Origin: Apteryx mantelli
Taxonomy: Eukaryota; Chordata; Aves; Apterygiformes; Apterygidae
Assembly (NCBI RefSeq): GCF_036417845.1
Contig: NC_089990.1
Coordinates: 4,662,001 to 4,726,000, forward strand
DNA: 64,000 nucleotides
Reading direction: 5' to 3'
The notes under the pieces were generated by a model. It had not been told where the DNA came from and did not search any database. It was given only the letters and a program-made list of their open reading frames with translations. Positions 48,684 to 57,829 of the stretch are shown piece after piece (the first letter of the stretch is position 1; every line of letters begins with the position of its first letter). Made by a program: the position numbers and the translations under genes.

Positions 48684-49758
48684 TTTACTTTCTGCTTAGT
48701 AATCTAATAGGCTGCTTCTGTAGTCAAGTCACTGATGGTGTTTGGCATTGGAGATGACTCTTGTTTGCTGTTGACTTTCTAAATCAACGCTAGGTACCGT
48801 ATTTGGCTTTGGCAACCGTATTTGTGTTTTAGTATTTGAAAAGTGAGTCTCCTCAGTGGAAAAGACTGGCTGAAAACCTTGCAGACCTGTTGCTGCTGCT
48901 CAAACTGCAGAATATTTCTTGATGGGAGAGTGAAAAAGCTTACAACATGGACTTGTATGAAAACCGCCCGTGGGCAAGTCTGTACTCCTCTAATTCGTAT
49001 TGTGGTACAACCTGCAGTAAGACTGTTTCTCAGTATCCTTTAAAACTTTATTTCTTTAATTTTGCTGGATGTTAAAAGACCTTAATATTACAGCAGTATG
49101 CTTGTATTAATTTTTGAACCTTTTGCAAATTAATCTGCATTAATCTGAAGTTTATTCCCCCAGGATGCAGATGCCGGCATCTGTATCCTCAGGGAACAAC
49201 CGTGCGCCTCTCTGCCTGTTTCGAGCCTCGCCAGCCTTCGTCTCGCTCCGTTGTAAGCGCCCAAAGAAAAGCTTTTCCCCTTGGCGCTGATTTAATTGCC
49301 GCGATGGGCATAAGGTGTGCTTTGCGCAAAGTCAGGGGCAGCTGTAAAACTGCCTCAAAACATTCCCTGCTCCGCGTCGCCTCCAGTTGACTCTGGTTTG
49401 GCTCAAAGAAGGTGCTGCGGGAAGGCTGGGAGAACATCCAGGGTCCCGGACAGGCTGCGACCTGCCGCGGGACTGACCCGAGCAAATCCCCCCGGAGCCG
49501 TGCGCCCCCGGAGCATCTTAGGTGTTGGCTTCGGTCCTGAGAAAGGCGGCGTATCTGACAGCTGCCTTTTTGGGGGAAAGTGCAGAAGTACTGGGAGCAA
49601 AAAGGAGTTCTCAGGTCATCTTAGTTTCTCTATCGGGGGGGAGGAAAAAAAAGCCCTGGACTCTGATCTCAAGGGAAAAACTTGTTCTTTTTTTCCCCCC
49701 CCGCAAAGTATCCCCTCTCCACACCCACCTTTGTGCCTTCAGAATTTAATAAAGCGGG

Positions 49759-49765
49759 TGACTCA
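49759..49765. promoter_or_regulatory. AP-1 site upstream of a TATA box
   Basis: TGACTCA is a perfect AP-1 (TRE) site. It lies 8 bp upstream of the TATA-like element at 49774-49779 and just before a small CpG island, a layout seen in inducible promoters. Confidence 0.4.
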
Positions 49766-49773
49766 GTACTAAA

Positions 49774-49779
49774 TATAAA
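49774..49779 (+). promoter_or_regulatory. Candidate TATA box
   Basis: TATAAA in the context AAATATAAAGCCCG. It would place a start near 49805, at the beginning of the CpG-rich segment. The adjacent AP-1 site raises its plausibility. Confidence 0.35.
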
Positions 49780-50040
49780 GCCCGTTTCCGGCGTCATCTG
49801 CCGGTGGCTCATTTCCTGCGGCTGACATCAGCGGAGCCTCCGATTTCCTTACGAAACGGCGAGGCGGGAGATGCCCCTGGCGCAGCGGGCCGGGCGTCCC
49901 AGCCGGCGGCTTGCTTCGGCGGCGGCTTGCTTCCCCGCTCCAAGCTGCAGGCGACGGCTCGGTGAATTCTTCCGCTGAGCTCCCTTGGAGCGCGGGGTAA
50001 ATCGGGCGAGTCCTCCGCTCTGTCTGGCACTGTCGTGCTC
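49780..50040. promoter_or_regulatory. Small CpG island, candidate internal promoter
   Basis: About 260 bp with dense CpGs (for example CGGCGGCGGCTTGC and ACGAAACGGCGAGGCGGG), in T/G-skewed, CpG-poor surroundings. With the AP-1 and TATA words just upstream it looks like an alternative promoter inside the presumed intron. No strong donor closes a first exon within the island. An acceptor-like CCCGATGACAG at 50170 lies downstream. Confidence 0.4.
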
Positions 50041-51370
50041 TAGTTTGCAAACATTTTTTTTTTTAAGGAAGACTAAGTTTCAGCCCCTAATGCATATGCA
50101 AGCTTTTTTTTTTTTTCTTAATTAAATAAGCATGAACCTGACTAATGTCTTGCTTTCCTCCCGATGACAGGCTCTCTGAAAGAGCGGCTCGGAAAGCTTT
50201 TAAGGTGGAAATCTAGCAAGGACGGATCTTTTTTCTTTAAGACGACTGATAAATTGAGGAGTTAAGGTCAAAACTGCTTGCTCCTCCGTTGTCAAATCCT
50301 TCTTTGGCTGTTTACGCTGATGGAATGTGCTTTGCAGTCGGTCAGCAACACGGGATGAAGGCAAGAAGTGCAGAAAACCTCAATTTGTTTAAAAAAGCAC
50401 AGAGGAGAGCGTGTCTATCCATCAATGCACAATTCCTGTTAAAAACCTTATCTTTAAAGGAGAATGTGGATGGGACTGGAGGAGGGGAGAGTCTGGCAGA
50501 TGGTAAATGCCATAGCCAAGGATCTCAAGGTCCTGTATTGATCCTGGTCAAAAATGAGATCGTGATTGACCCCTCACCGTTGCTCTCTAAAGCCCTGGCT
50601 GGTAAAGCTGGGTGTTTTCTTTTGGGCAGAATAGACTATTTAGGTTACCTGGTGTCTGTTCCAACTAGTTATTCTTTTCTTTTGGCGGGGTGGGGAGGGG
50701 TGCTGTTGAAGGCTTGGTTGCACTGAACTGCCATTAAATAGTTAAAAAAAAAAATGCAAGAGGCTTATGTACAGTGCTGCAGGGCAGATGATCTAAGCTA
50801 AAAGGTTTGCCTTAAAAATGCTGGCATTTGTACTTCTAGCTTCTTGTTCCTCATCATCTTCTTCTCCACACAGCAGCAGTGACCCGCAGCGACTGCACGG
50901 GCCAGGTCTGGACTGGGGTGGGAGGTCGGACCGGCTTTGCTGCCGGAGCGGCGCGAGGGTGGCTGGGCTGGGACCTGGGTGCTGGGCGCCACCTCTGGGG
51001 CCACGGTCCTCCGTTGGCAGAGCGGTGCGGCAGGGATTGGGTTGGCTCCTGGATGTAGCCCAGCCCTCAGCGTGGGCTAGGGCTGGTGCGCCGTGCCAGG
51101 GACTTCTCCCTGTGGATTTCATCACTTATCTTGCACCGTGGCCAGTGTTAGCATGACATCTCTCGGCGCTGCTAACTAGGAGTAGGAAAGACTTCTTCTG
51201 CAGCGGGCAGGTAAGCTGGAGCCTGGAGTCCAGGAGGGGACAGTTGTCCTCTCCTGGATGGAGGGACTTGGTGCTAGGCTGGCAGAGCCATGGGGTCTCA
51301 CCCGGAGGTAGATGAAGGCTGGGGCTTTTGGAGGGCTTTCAGTGATGCTTTCCTCCCTGTGCTGTCACAG
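50041..51370. other. Intronic-looking DNA
   Basis: T-rich tracts occur at about 50054-50065 and 50105-50118, and an A-rich tract at 50742-50753. An acceptor-like site ends at 50170 but only a weak donor (AAG|GTGGAA, about 50214) follows. GC rises at 50.9-51.1 kb. No gene is recognised. Confidence 0.5.
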
Positions 51371-51496
51371 AGGTGTCTGTTCTCCGGGGTGGTGAGAGGA
51401 GAGGGACGAGATGCCTCCTGGATTACCCTCTCTGCTCGCCCCCAAGGTAGCTGTTACAGCTGCCGCGGTTCTCGTTGGGTAACTTCTGGAGGGCAG
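51371..51496 (+). other. Exon-like segment with strong splice signals
   Basis: A good polypyrimidine tract and acceptor (TTTCCTCCCTGTGCTGTCACAG, AG at 51369-51370 by my count) and a perfect donor CAG|GTGAGT (GT at 51497-51498) bracket 126 nt, exactly 42 codons, open in one plus-strand frame. The peptide (Ser/Arg/Gly-rich) is not recognised. Upstream and downstream sequence also stays open (51290-51820), so openness is weak evidence. It may be a cassette or lncRNA exon, or chance consensus. Confidence 0.22.
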
Positions 51497-53430
51497 GTGA
51501 GTATCCGTGGCCTCCCAGCGAAACTTGGCAGCAGGAGCCCGAGAGGAGACGCCTCCTTGTGCAACGACGTGCTTGAGGGATCCTGTCCCCAGGCATCAGT
51601 GCCTCCCCTCACCCGAATCTTGTTTTGCGAGCAGCTGGGTGGCACAACACCACCTGCTGCTAACGCTACGGCGGAGGCTCGGTGCCGCTGTCTTCCGCGG
51701 TCACGAGCCTTCGTTGCAATGTGCAATGATGTCTGTAGCTCTCCAGCTCCCTTTGGGACAGCCACTCTTCCGCGACACGTGCAGTGTGCTGTCAGCCAAC
51801 CGGCCTCTGGGGCAGGGTAGGGAGGTCTTCATCCTAAACCTATTTTCTTGTTGCAGTGACTTAATTGTGAAAGGGAGCGGAGATGTGCAGTTTCCCCATT
51901 GGAGACTTGGCTGTTTCAGGGCTGGGTTGATTTTGCTGTGTCTCAGTTGGACCCTCTGACCTGGTTAGTGCACTCCGGTCCTGCTGGCAGGGACTAGGGA
52001 ATGGCTGGCTCCTTATCTCTTACATATATATCCCTTACATCCCTATATTTATTCCATGCCTGCTTTTGCAGGTGCACAGGTAGCTTTGGCTTTATGCAGG
52101 AGACTAGATGCTTTTGCAGCATGGTGTTCGTGGAGTTGTCGCCTGGTCAGAGGAACTTCCTAGCGATAGTCGTCTTGTGCTTCCCTAAAAGGCTTTCTTG
52201 GAGAGGGAGGAAGAGGAAAATAAACCGGTATATCGAGGCGACTCTAAAACTCCTATTTTGGAAGCGGGCGGGGAGCCACGTTTGCCCAGGCGTGCTCTAG
52301 GAAGTGGGATGGGAGTGCCCGGGGAGCCGCGCATCCGCTGGCCGCCGCCGTCGCCGCGGCCCGGCTCGGCCGGTCACGGAGCATGACGCGCCCGCGAGCG
52401 GTGCTGGCACGGAGGAAATGCTATTTTAGGTTTGAGCGTAATTGCAAGTTGCACCAGCAATGCTGGGTTTGGAGATATTTGGAGAGCTAAGCGCTTCTAA
52501 AGCTGCTGAAGAGCTGGCTGTCGTTAATCCTCTTTTCCACGTGGGGAGAATGGGTGTTTCAGTGCTGCGCGGGCAGAACTTCTGCTTGCTCTCCTCGGCC
52601 GGGTGCTGCCGCGGGTCCGCGCTGCCTGGCAGCGGTGGTAGAGATGCCCTTTGCCTTTCTAGCTGTGGGAATTGCTGTTAGCTGTGTAAGCTGCAATGCT
52701 TTTACCTGGGAAAAGAAAAGAAGCGAACAAAGAGAGGTTCTGCAGACCCATGCGTTGGTGGCTTTTGGTTGTCCACCCCTGCTGCGGAGATCTTCCACCC
52801 GCAGACCTCCCGGGGCTGCTTTTCTTTCCCAGCAAGCAGAGGCAAGAGGAGGAGAGTTTTCTTCCCCCCCTAAAGCAGCTGTTGTCCCTGTAACAACTCT
52901 CACCTTGATATTCAGGTCTTGATAAAAGACGTTAGCTTGTGAGCTGGGCTTTTGCACGCCCTCCCCGAACCCAGTAGCCCCCCAAAGCCTTAGCGCCTCC
53001 TAAAATGCTGCTGCCAACTTACGGCACGAGAGTTTATGCTGTGTGACGTGCTTACAAGTAAAGGCAAAACAGCGGAGGGACTAAGGACTTTCTTAAACGT
53101 GCTTCTTCCATCTTGCCGCGTTTGCCGCAAGAATCTAGCTACGGCCTGGACTCGATGGCTGTCTCGGATGGGAGCAGCCGGACGGGGACTTGTTACACCC
53201 AACGCGATGCCGAAACTGGCTGCTGCTGTGAGTCAGAGCCGTGCCCGGGCTGCCCTCCCGAACCCCTCCTGGCGCACAGGCGACCCGAGTTTTTTGGAGT
53301 GTGCATGTGCTTTTTAAGCCAACTTCATTTCTTTTAAGCTACAGCTGCAGTTCTGGGCATAAAAAACATGGTTTTGGTTTTTGTTATATTTACCATCCCG
53401 AGGAAGCTGACAGGTTGTGGGTTTTGGTGT
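51497..53430. other. Intronic-looking DNA with a small GC patch
   Basis: No gene is recognised. A short CpG-dense patch lies at 52310-52400 (CCGCCGCCGTCGCCGCGG). Several frames up to about 150 codons have no domains. Confidence 0.5.
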
Positions 53431-53470
53431 TTTTTCTCTTTTTTTTTTCTCTCTTTTTTTTTTTTTTTAA
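53431..53470. repeat. T-rich polypyrimidine tract
   Basis: T runs broken by CTCTC. The plus strand is pyrimidine only. It resembles the tracts at 21.5 and 35.2 kb. Confidence 0.8.
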
Positions 53471-53538
53471 TACCTCTTTTAAAACTGAACAGCTGGAACT
53501 AGATTTCTAGATGATGCCCAAGAAATGAGACCAGGTGA

Positions 53539-53586
53539 TGACTCACTTTCCTGGCTGAGGTAATTAAAAAAGGGGGCAATGACTCA
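53539..53586. promoter_or_regulatory. Paired AP-1 sites, possible intronic enhancer
   Basis: Two perfect TGACTCA sites (53539-53545 and 53580-53586) lie 41 bp apart, start to start. The first is followed by CTTTCCTGG, an ETS-type GGAA core on the other strand. A third TGACTCA occurs at 49759. AP-1 with ETS is a known composite enhancer arrangement. Function is inferred. Confidence 0.35.
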
Positions 53587-54259
53587 GTTCGAGTATTTTT
53601 AATTTTTAGGATGGTCATGGGTTCTCCAAATTCTTCACTAATTCACATGTATTTATTAGTAGGTGATATCCTCTCCTTTTAGTTACAGGAGGGCTCAAAT
53701 GTCATGGACTTAATGAGGATAAAAACTTCAGAAATATGTAGTTATTGTCTGGAAATCCCGCTTCGCCCTGTTTGTGATTTATTCTGTTCCTGTGTATTGG
53801 AATAGAGGGTATCAGGAAAAAACGATGCCACATGCTGTTTCTTACTTAGGTCTTTCTGGTTGGTAGCAGATGTCTGTCCAGGTTTCCTCTGGCACAGAAG
53901 GGGTTAAGTGGAGAGGTGGTAAAACGTATTGCTGTATGGACCAGCTCTGAAATTAATATTCACCGTCCCTTCAGACCACATGACTTTGGGTTTTTTAAGG
54001 AATTTTGGGACAAAATAGTAGGCATTGTCCTGTTTCACGGCAGGCTGAGCCCGGTTAGGACTTCCTCGGTGTGATCCTCTGGTGTCTTTAAAGACGTTCA
54101 TAAAATAATTGCATCAAATAAAATAAAAGTTCCACGTTGCCGCTCGCCTGGACAAATTGAGAGCTCTCAATGCAAAAGGTGTTTAATTTCTAACAATAAA
54201 GGTAAAACAGGGTGTGTGTTTTTTTTTTTTTAAAGGTGGTGGGGAATAGTTTGCTTTCC
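53587..54259. other. AT-rich non-coding DNA upstream of the second island
   Basis: AT-rich with no recognised gene. A T11 run precedes the island at about 54220-54232. Confidence 0.5.
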
Positions 54260-54700
54260 CCAAGGCTCTATGTGCCGCCGCCGCCGCCGAGCGGTGCAGG
54301 GCAGCAGCCCTTCCCCGCGCGTCCGCCCCGCTCCCAGCGCGCGGGATGCTTCGAGTCGCCCGTCCCGGAGCCGAGCCGTCGCCGGCGGCTCCTTCGCGCT
54401 GCCGTCTGGCCGGCCGCCGGTCTCGGCGCGCTCCCGTAGTGGGAGGGAACGGCGCGGGTGGCGGAGCGCCGCGCGGGGTGGGCGGCAGGAATGCTGGCTT
54501 TCCAGCTCGGCGCCCGCCGGGGCGGGAGAGACGCCGCTGCGCTCGCTGCGGGCCCGGAGTCGCCCTTCCCGCGGGAGGAGGAAGGTAAGGAGGGATGGCC
54601 GGTGCCGGCGGCTCGCGCTGGCGCTCCGCTCGCCCGGCGCTGCTCTTGCTCTGCTTTCTGGCCGCCTGCGCAAACGCGAGCGAGCGCCAGAGAGCTTCCC
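54260..54700. promoter_or_regulatory. CpG island, probable alternative promoter
   Basis: About 440 bp with very dense CpGs, starting with a GCC triplet repeat (54274-54289). It contains a strong plus-strand donor at 54585 and lies about 21 kb downstream of the main island on the same presumed sense strand. It is TATA-less. It most likely drives a shorter isoform or a separate nested gene. The identity is unknown. Confidence 0.5.
54491..54584 (+). other. Candidate alternative first exon with ATG
   Basis: An ATG at 54491 (context GGCAGGAATGC) opens 31 codons, with one extra base, up to a strong donor AAG|GTAAGG (GT at 54585-54586). The encoded N-terminus begins MLAFQLGARRGG and ends with an acidic PREEE. 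I do not recognise it. It could be a genuine alternative N-terminus or simply 5' UTR. The donor itself is the better-supported part, and the exon's 5' end is unknown. Confidence 0.28.
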
Positions 54701-54705
54701 TGTAA
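54595..54705 (+). CDS. Small ATG frame resembling a signal peptide
   Basis: A 36-codon ATG frame ending in TAA starts 10 bp after the donor at 54585. Residues 1-13 carry three arginines, residues 14-26 read PALLLLCFLAACA, and residues 26-28 (ANA) followed by Ser-Glu make a good signal-peptidase site. This is a complete n-, h- and c-region layout. A weak donor-like CCT|GTAACT overlaps the stop, so the frame could in principle be the signal-peptide exon of a secreted or membrane protein using a start site inside the island, but the donor is poor. It could equally be a chance CTG/CTC-rich run in intron sequence. I do not recognise the protein. Confidence 0.2.
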   Translation: MAGAGGSRWRSARPALLLLCFLAACANASERQRASL

Positions 54706-55146
54706 CTCGTCTTGCCTTTTTTTTTCTTTTTTCCCCCCCTTTATTTCTGCAAAATGCAGTGCTCTAGTTGATAGAAAAGAAAAAAAATAGCTCTAGCCCA
54801 AACGAACCGGTTCAGCTTGGGCTTTAAGCCGGATTTCAGCTGTGCAGCTGGTTAAATGAGCCGGTGCTCGCAGACAGCGCGAGAGCGGGCGCTGTGAGCG
54901 GCTCCGCGTCGCGGGGTATTTTGTTTTCGGAAGAAGTCCCTGGGTGTGTCTTCCCAGAAATCCCAGTCTGGGGCACGTCTTTCCCAATCTCGGCGTGCAG
55001 CAATCTTTTAAATAGCAGAACCACCTAAGCTTGCGGGTTGGAAATGTGAAATACCGAAGTGTTTGTCGTGCAGGAAGCACCAGGAGCTCTGAATGCTTTT
55101 GGGAAATGGTTGCACGCCGCTGGCTTTTGTGGCTCTCTGGCTTTTC

Positions 55147-55158
55147 GGGGGGGGGGGG
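55147..55158. repeat. G12 homopolymer
   Basis: An uninterrupted run of about twelve G residues, prone to length error. Confidence 0.85.
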
Positions 55159-55705
55159 TGTTGCTGGGAAAAGCTGTGCTCCGGCTGCTCGCTTGCTGTT
55201 CAGGTGGGAAATGGCACGAGTTTGTCTCCAAGCTGACAAGTTTATCCAGCCTGCCGCGTTTTACAGTGAAAGCTGGCTACGTTCGGTGCTACCAACCAGA
55301 ACAGACCATCTCCAAGTGCTTTAGCAGCTGCTCTTGGCTAAAACACATTTATACGCCGAGGACTTCGGCGTACAAAGTCCTAGGGTGACGTGCTGTATCG
55401 TTTATGCCGAACAGCTTAGGCTGACGGGTTTGAAGTTGTTTGCCCCTAAAACAAATTTCATGGAGCTTCTTCGTGCAGTGATGTTGTTTATACTGAACGT
55501 GTTGCCCTGGGCTGTTGTGCACTTGTTTTACCCTGCATTTATCCTGCAAAGGGTCTGGCTTTAAGGAGCGGTTTCCTCGGCTGGAAGGACTCCCTCACCC
55601 CACCAAAATTCGGAGTAGGGACGAGGCCGTGTGCCGCTTGGCAGCGCGGAGGTGTAGTTAACCGCGACATCCGTCCTAGGGGCATCGGGCACTGGCTAAA
55701 CCCAG

Positions 55706-55728
55706 GGAGGAGGAGGAGGAGGAGGAGG
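55706..55728. repeat. GGA triplet repeat
   Basis: About seven AGG/GGA units followed by TAAAGC. Confidence 0.85.
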
Positions 55729-57589
55729 TAAAGCAGGTCGTAGGCACCCAGCGAGCGGCGCTGGGTGCATCTGGGTGATCCTGTCCAGCCTCAAAATCTG
55801 CTGATCAGGGTGCATTTTGCAGAGGTTGATGCTTGTCTAAAACCCGAGAATCGCCGTGTAGAGCTTCCCTGATCCCCTTAAGGGTGCGACTGGTGAGCTT
55901 GTTACTTTTGCTTCCTCTCTCCTCCCCGGAGTAAGGTAAATTATAGGGGAAAAGAGTGGGGGACACCCTGCTGGCAGGGTAAACCCCATTTCACTCCCCT
56001 GGCAACCTCCCGGAAGGGAAAGACAGCAGCTCACTGCTGCTCTTGCAGGCTTTTCCCCTTAATCTTGAAGATTGATGCTTCTGCTTTTGTTCAGGGTAGA
56101 AAGGGGCTTCACCATCTTCTCTAGAGAAAATAAGCGTTGAATTGACAGGGTTTCTTCTGCTTCCAAAAGCTGCCAGAACAACTATGCAGCAACACTGATT
56201 TACTGCTGTCCAGTGATACTTTCTTGCTCGGAATCAAGTTATTTTGATTTCTTTCCATTGTTTTTGAATACCTTCTAAGCAAGAACTCCAGCAGCAAAGA
56301 AAGGGCGGAAAAATATTTTTTTTCCTCCGTCTATCAGTAGCTCTTTCTAGCAAGAGATTTGTTAGATGAGTTCCTGGATTTGTTAGGTGAGTTCCTGTTT
56401 TTAAGAGACTTTTTAAACATCATTCCAATGTTTAAGGTATGGTTTATAGTTTTTAAGTGGTTCGTTTCTTATTTAAGAAAGCATTCATTGCCACGCTGCT
56501 CCCCCAGCGTTTATAATCAGCAGAAGAGGCAGCAGTCTCCAGGCTGCTGGAATTTCAGTCCCGGCCGTGCGATTTCGGGACAGCTCTGTTTGCTCTCAAG
56601 CTGATAAAACAGTCTGCAAAATCATTTGACCGCGGCTATATCTTGTGGAAAGGCTGTGCGAAACCACCCGAGCCGAACGAGCTGCTGAAACTCCCTGTCG
56701 TCCGCCCTTCGTGGATCGGCAGCGGCACGCCGGCTGCCCGGCTTGTGGGAGCTTGTTTGCTGGGACTGAATAAGTCGTGACTGTAACGTGATTTCATTTA
56801 GGAATCGGGTTGACTTCCCTGCCCGGGCGGGTGGGGAGCTTAACAGAATGAGTAACGCTGCTTGCTTTATCACGGCATGTTGAATATCGGTGACTTTACT
56901 TGCTAAGCAAAGAGAACGGAGCCTGTAGCCGCTGCTGTTGAGCCAGCGCATGGGAGGGACTCCCGGAGCGGGCAGCTTGGGGGCACGGGGGTCCTGGCTC
57001 GGGGATGGGGCTGCACGATGCTGGGAAGGGGAACGGCAAAAGCGGCCGCAGACGTGGAGATGCGAGTGGCCGCGGTGGCTTTTTGAGGGGGAGGAAAGTC
57101 CTTGGACTTGGGGAGCGGCATCCCGCGTGGTGCTCGGCGGGATGCATCCTGCACAGGGCTGGGGTTGAAGACAGGTTTGAACCGTGTGGCCTGGCCTTGA
57201 CTCCTGCAAGGGCTTTTTTCAGCTGTGGCAGGCCAGAGTAGAGGCCGAGGTCCCCATCTCGCCCTCCTGAAGAGCTGGGCTTTTTTGGGGCTGAATGTTG
57301 GGAAATTGAGGGACACGTGTTTCAAGCATGTCTATGGAAACCCGCAGCTCCTGGCAAGTGGAGCCCAGTCCCTGCTGGGGGAAGGAGGTCTGCACTCATT
57401 CAGCCCTACAAGGCTCGCAGTGCCCCGCTCGCCCGGCTGGGAAGCAGTGAGCCTCTCCCCGGTCGCTCCGGGGTCCCATCACCAAACGAGGGATACCTTG
57501 TGTTGGGTTTTGGGCATGGGCAGGGAGAGGTGGGTCCTTTCAAGTCACTTCTGGTTTAGGAATGGAGTAGGCAGAAGGTTAATCCTCTG

Positions 57590-57829
57590 CTTTATTCGGG
57601 GGCTACAGGAGAATAAGGATTACTATGAGAATAAGAATTTCCTGAGAGGCTAGCTTGATTATTATTTTATTTATTTATTCTCCCTGTTCCAGAGCCAGGA
57701 ATTTAAATGAAGCTTTATTTGGTGGACTACACAAGAATAAGAGTTACTATGAGAATAAGAATTTCTTGAGAGGCTAGCATGATTTCCCCCACCCCCTCCC
57801 CTGTGTCAGAGCTGGGAATTTAAATCAAG
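57590..57829. repeat. Tandem duplication, about 120 bp unit
   Basis: Two diverged copies lie head to tail, 57590-57712 (123 bp) and 57713-57829 (117 bp), with the first bases of a third (CTTTTTAAG) at 57830. Both share CTTTATT, GGACTACA-like sequence, ACTATGAGAATAAGAATTTC, TGAGAGGCTAGC and GGAATTTAAAT. The AT-rich middle of copy 1 (ATTATTTTATTTATTTATTC) is replaced by a C-rich stretch in copy 2. No coding frame is involved. This is an old local duplication inside the presumed intron. Confidence 0.85.

Larger units (their letters stand above)
45539..49750. other. Intronic-looking DNA, no exon recognised
   Basis: No coding exon is recognised. It contains a CA microsatellite, a good TATA-like TATATAAA at 47442-47449 with no island or exon attached, an octamer-like GTGCAAATAATC near 47911, and an imperfect hairpin at 48649-48683. 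Short frames have no domains. Confidence 0.5.
54706..57589. other. Intronic-looking DNA
   Basis: No gene is recognised. It contains a G12 run, a GGA triplet repeat and moderately GC-rich parts (55.6-55.75 and 56.94-57.15 kb). The minus-strand frames at 56622-57325 are Pro/Ser/Arg-rich with no domain I recognise. Confidence 0.5.

Noticed and set aside
56622..57325. Minus-strand Pro/Ser/Arg-rich frames of 140-195 codons.
   Set aside because: The G-rich plus strand makes the minus strand C-rich, which gives Pro/Ser/Arg codons. No domain, signal or splice pair is visible.
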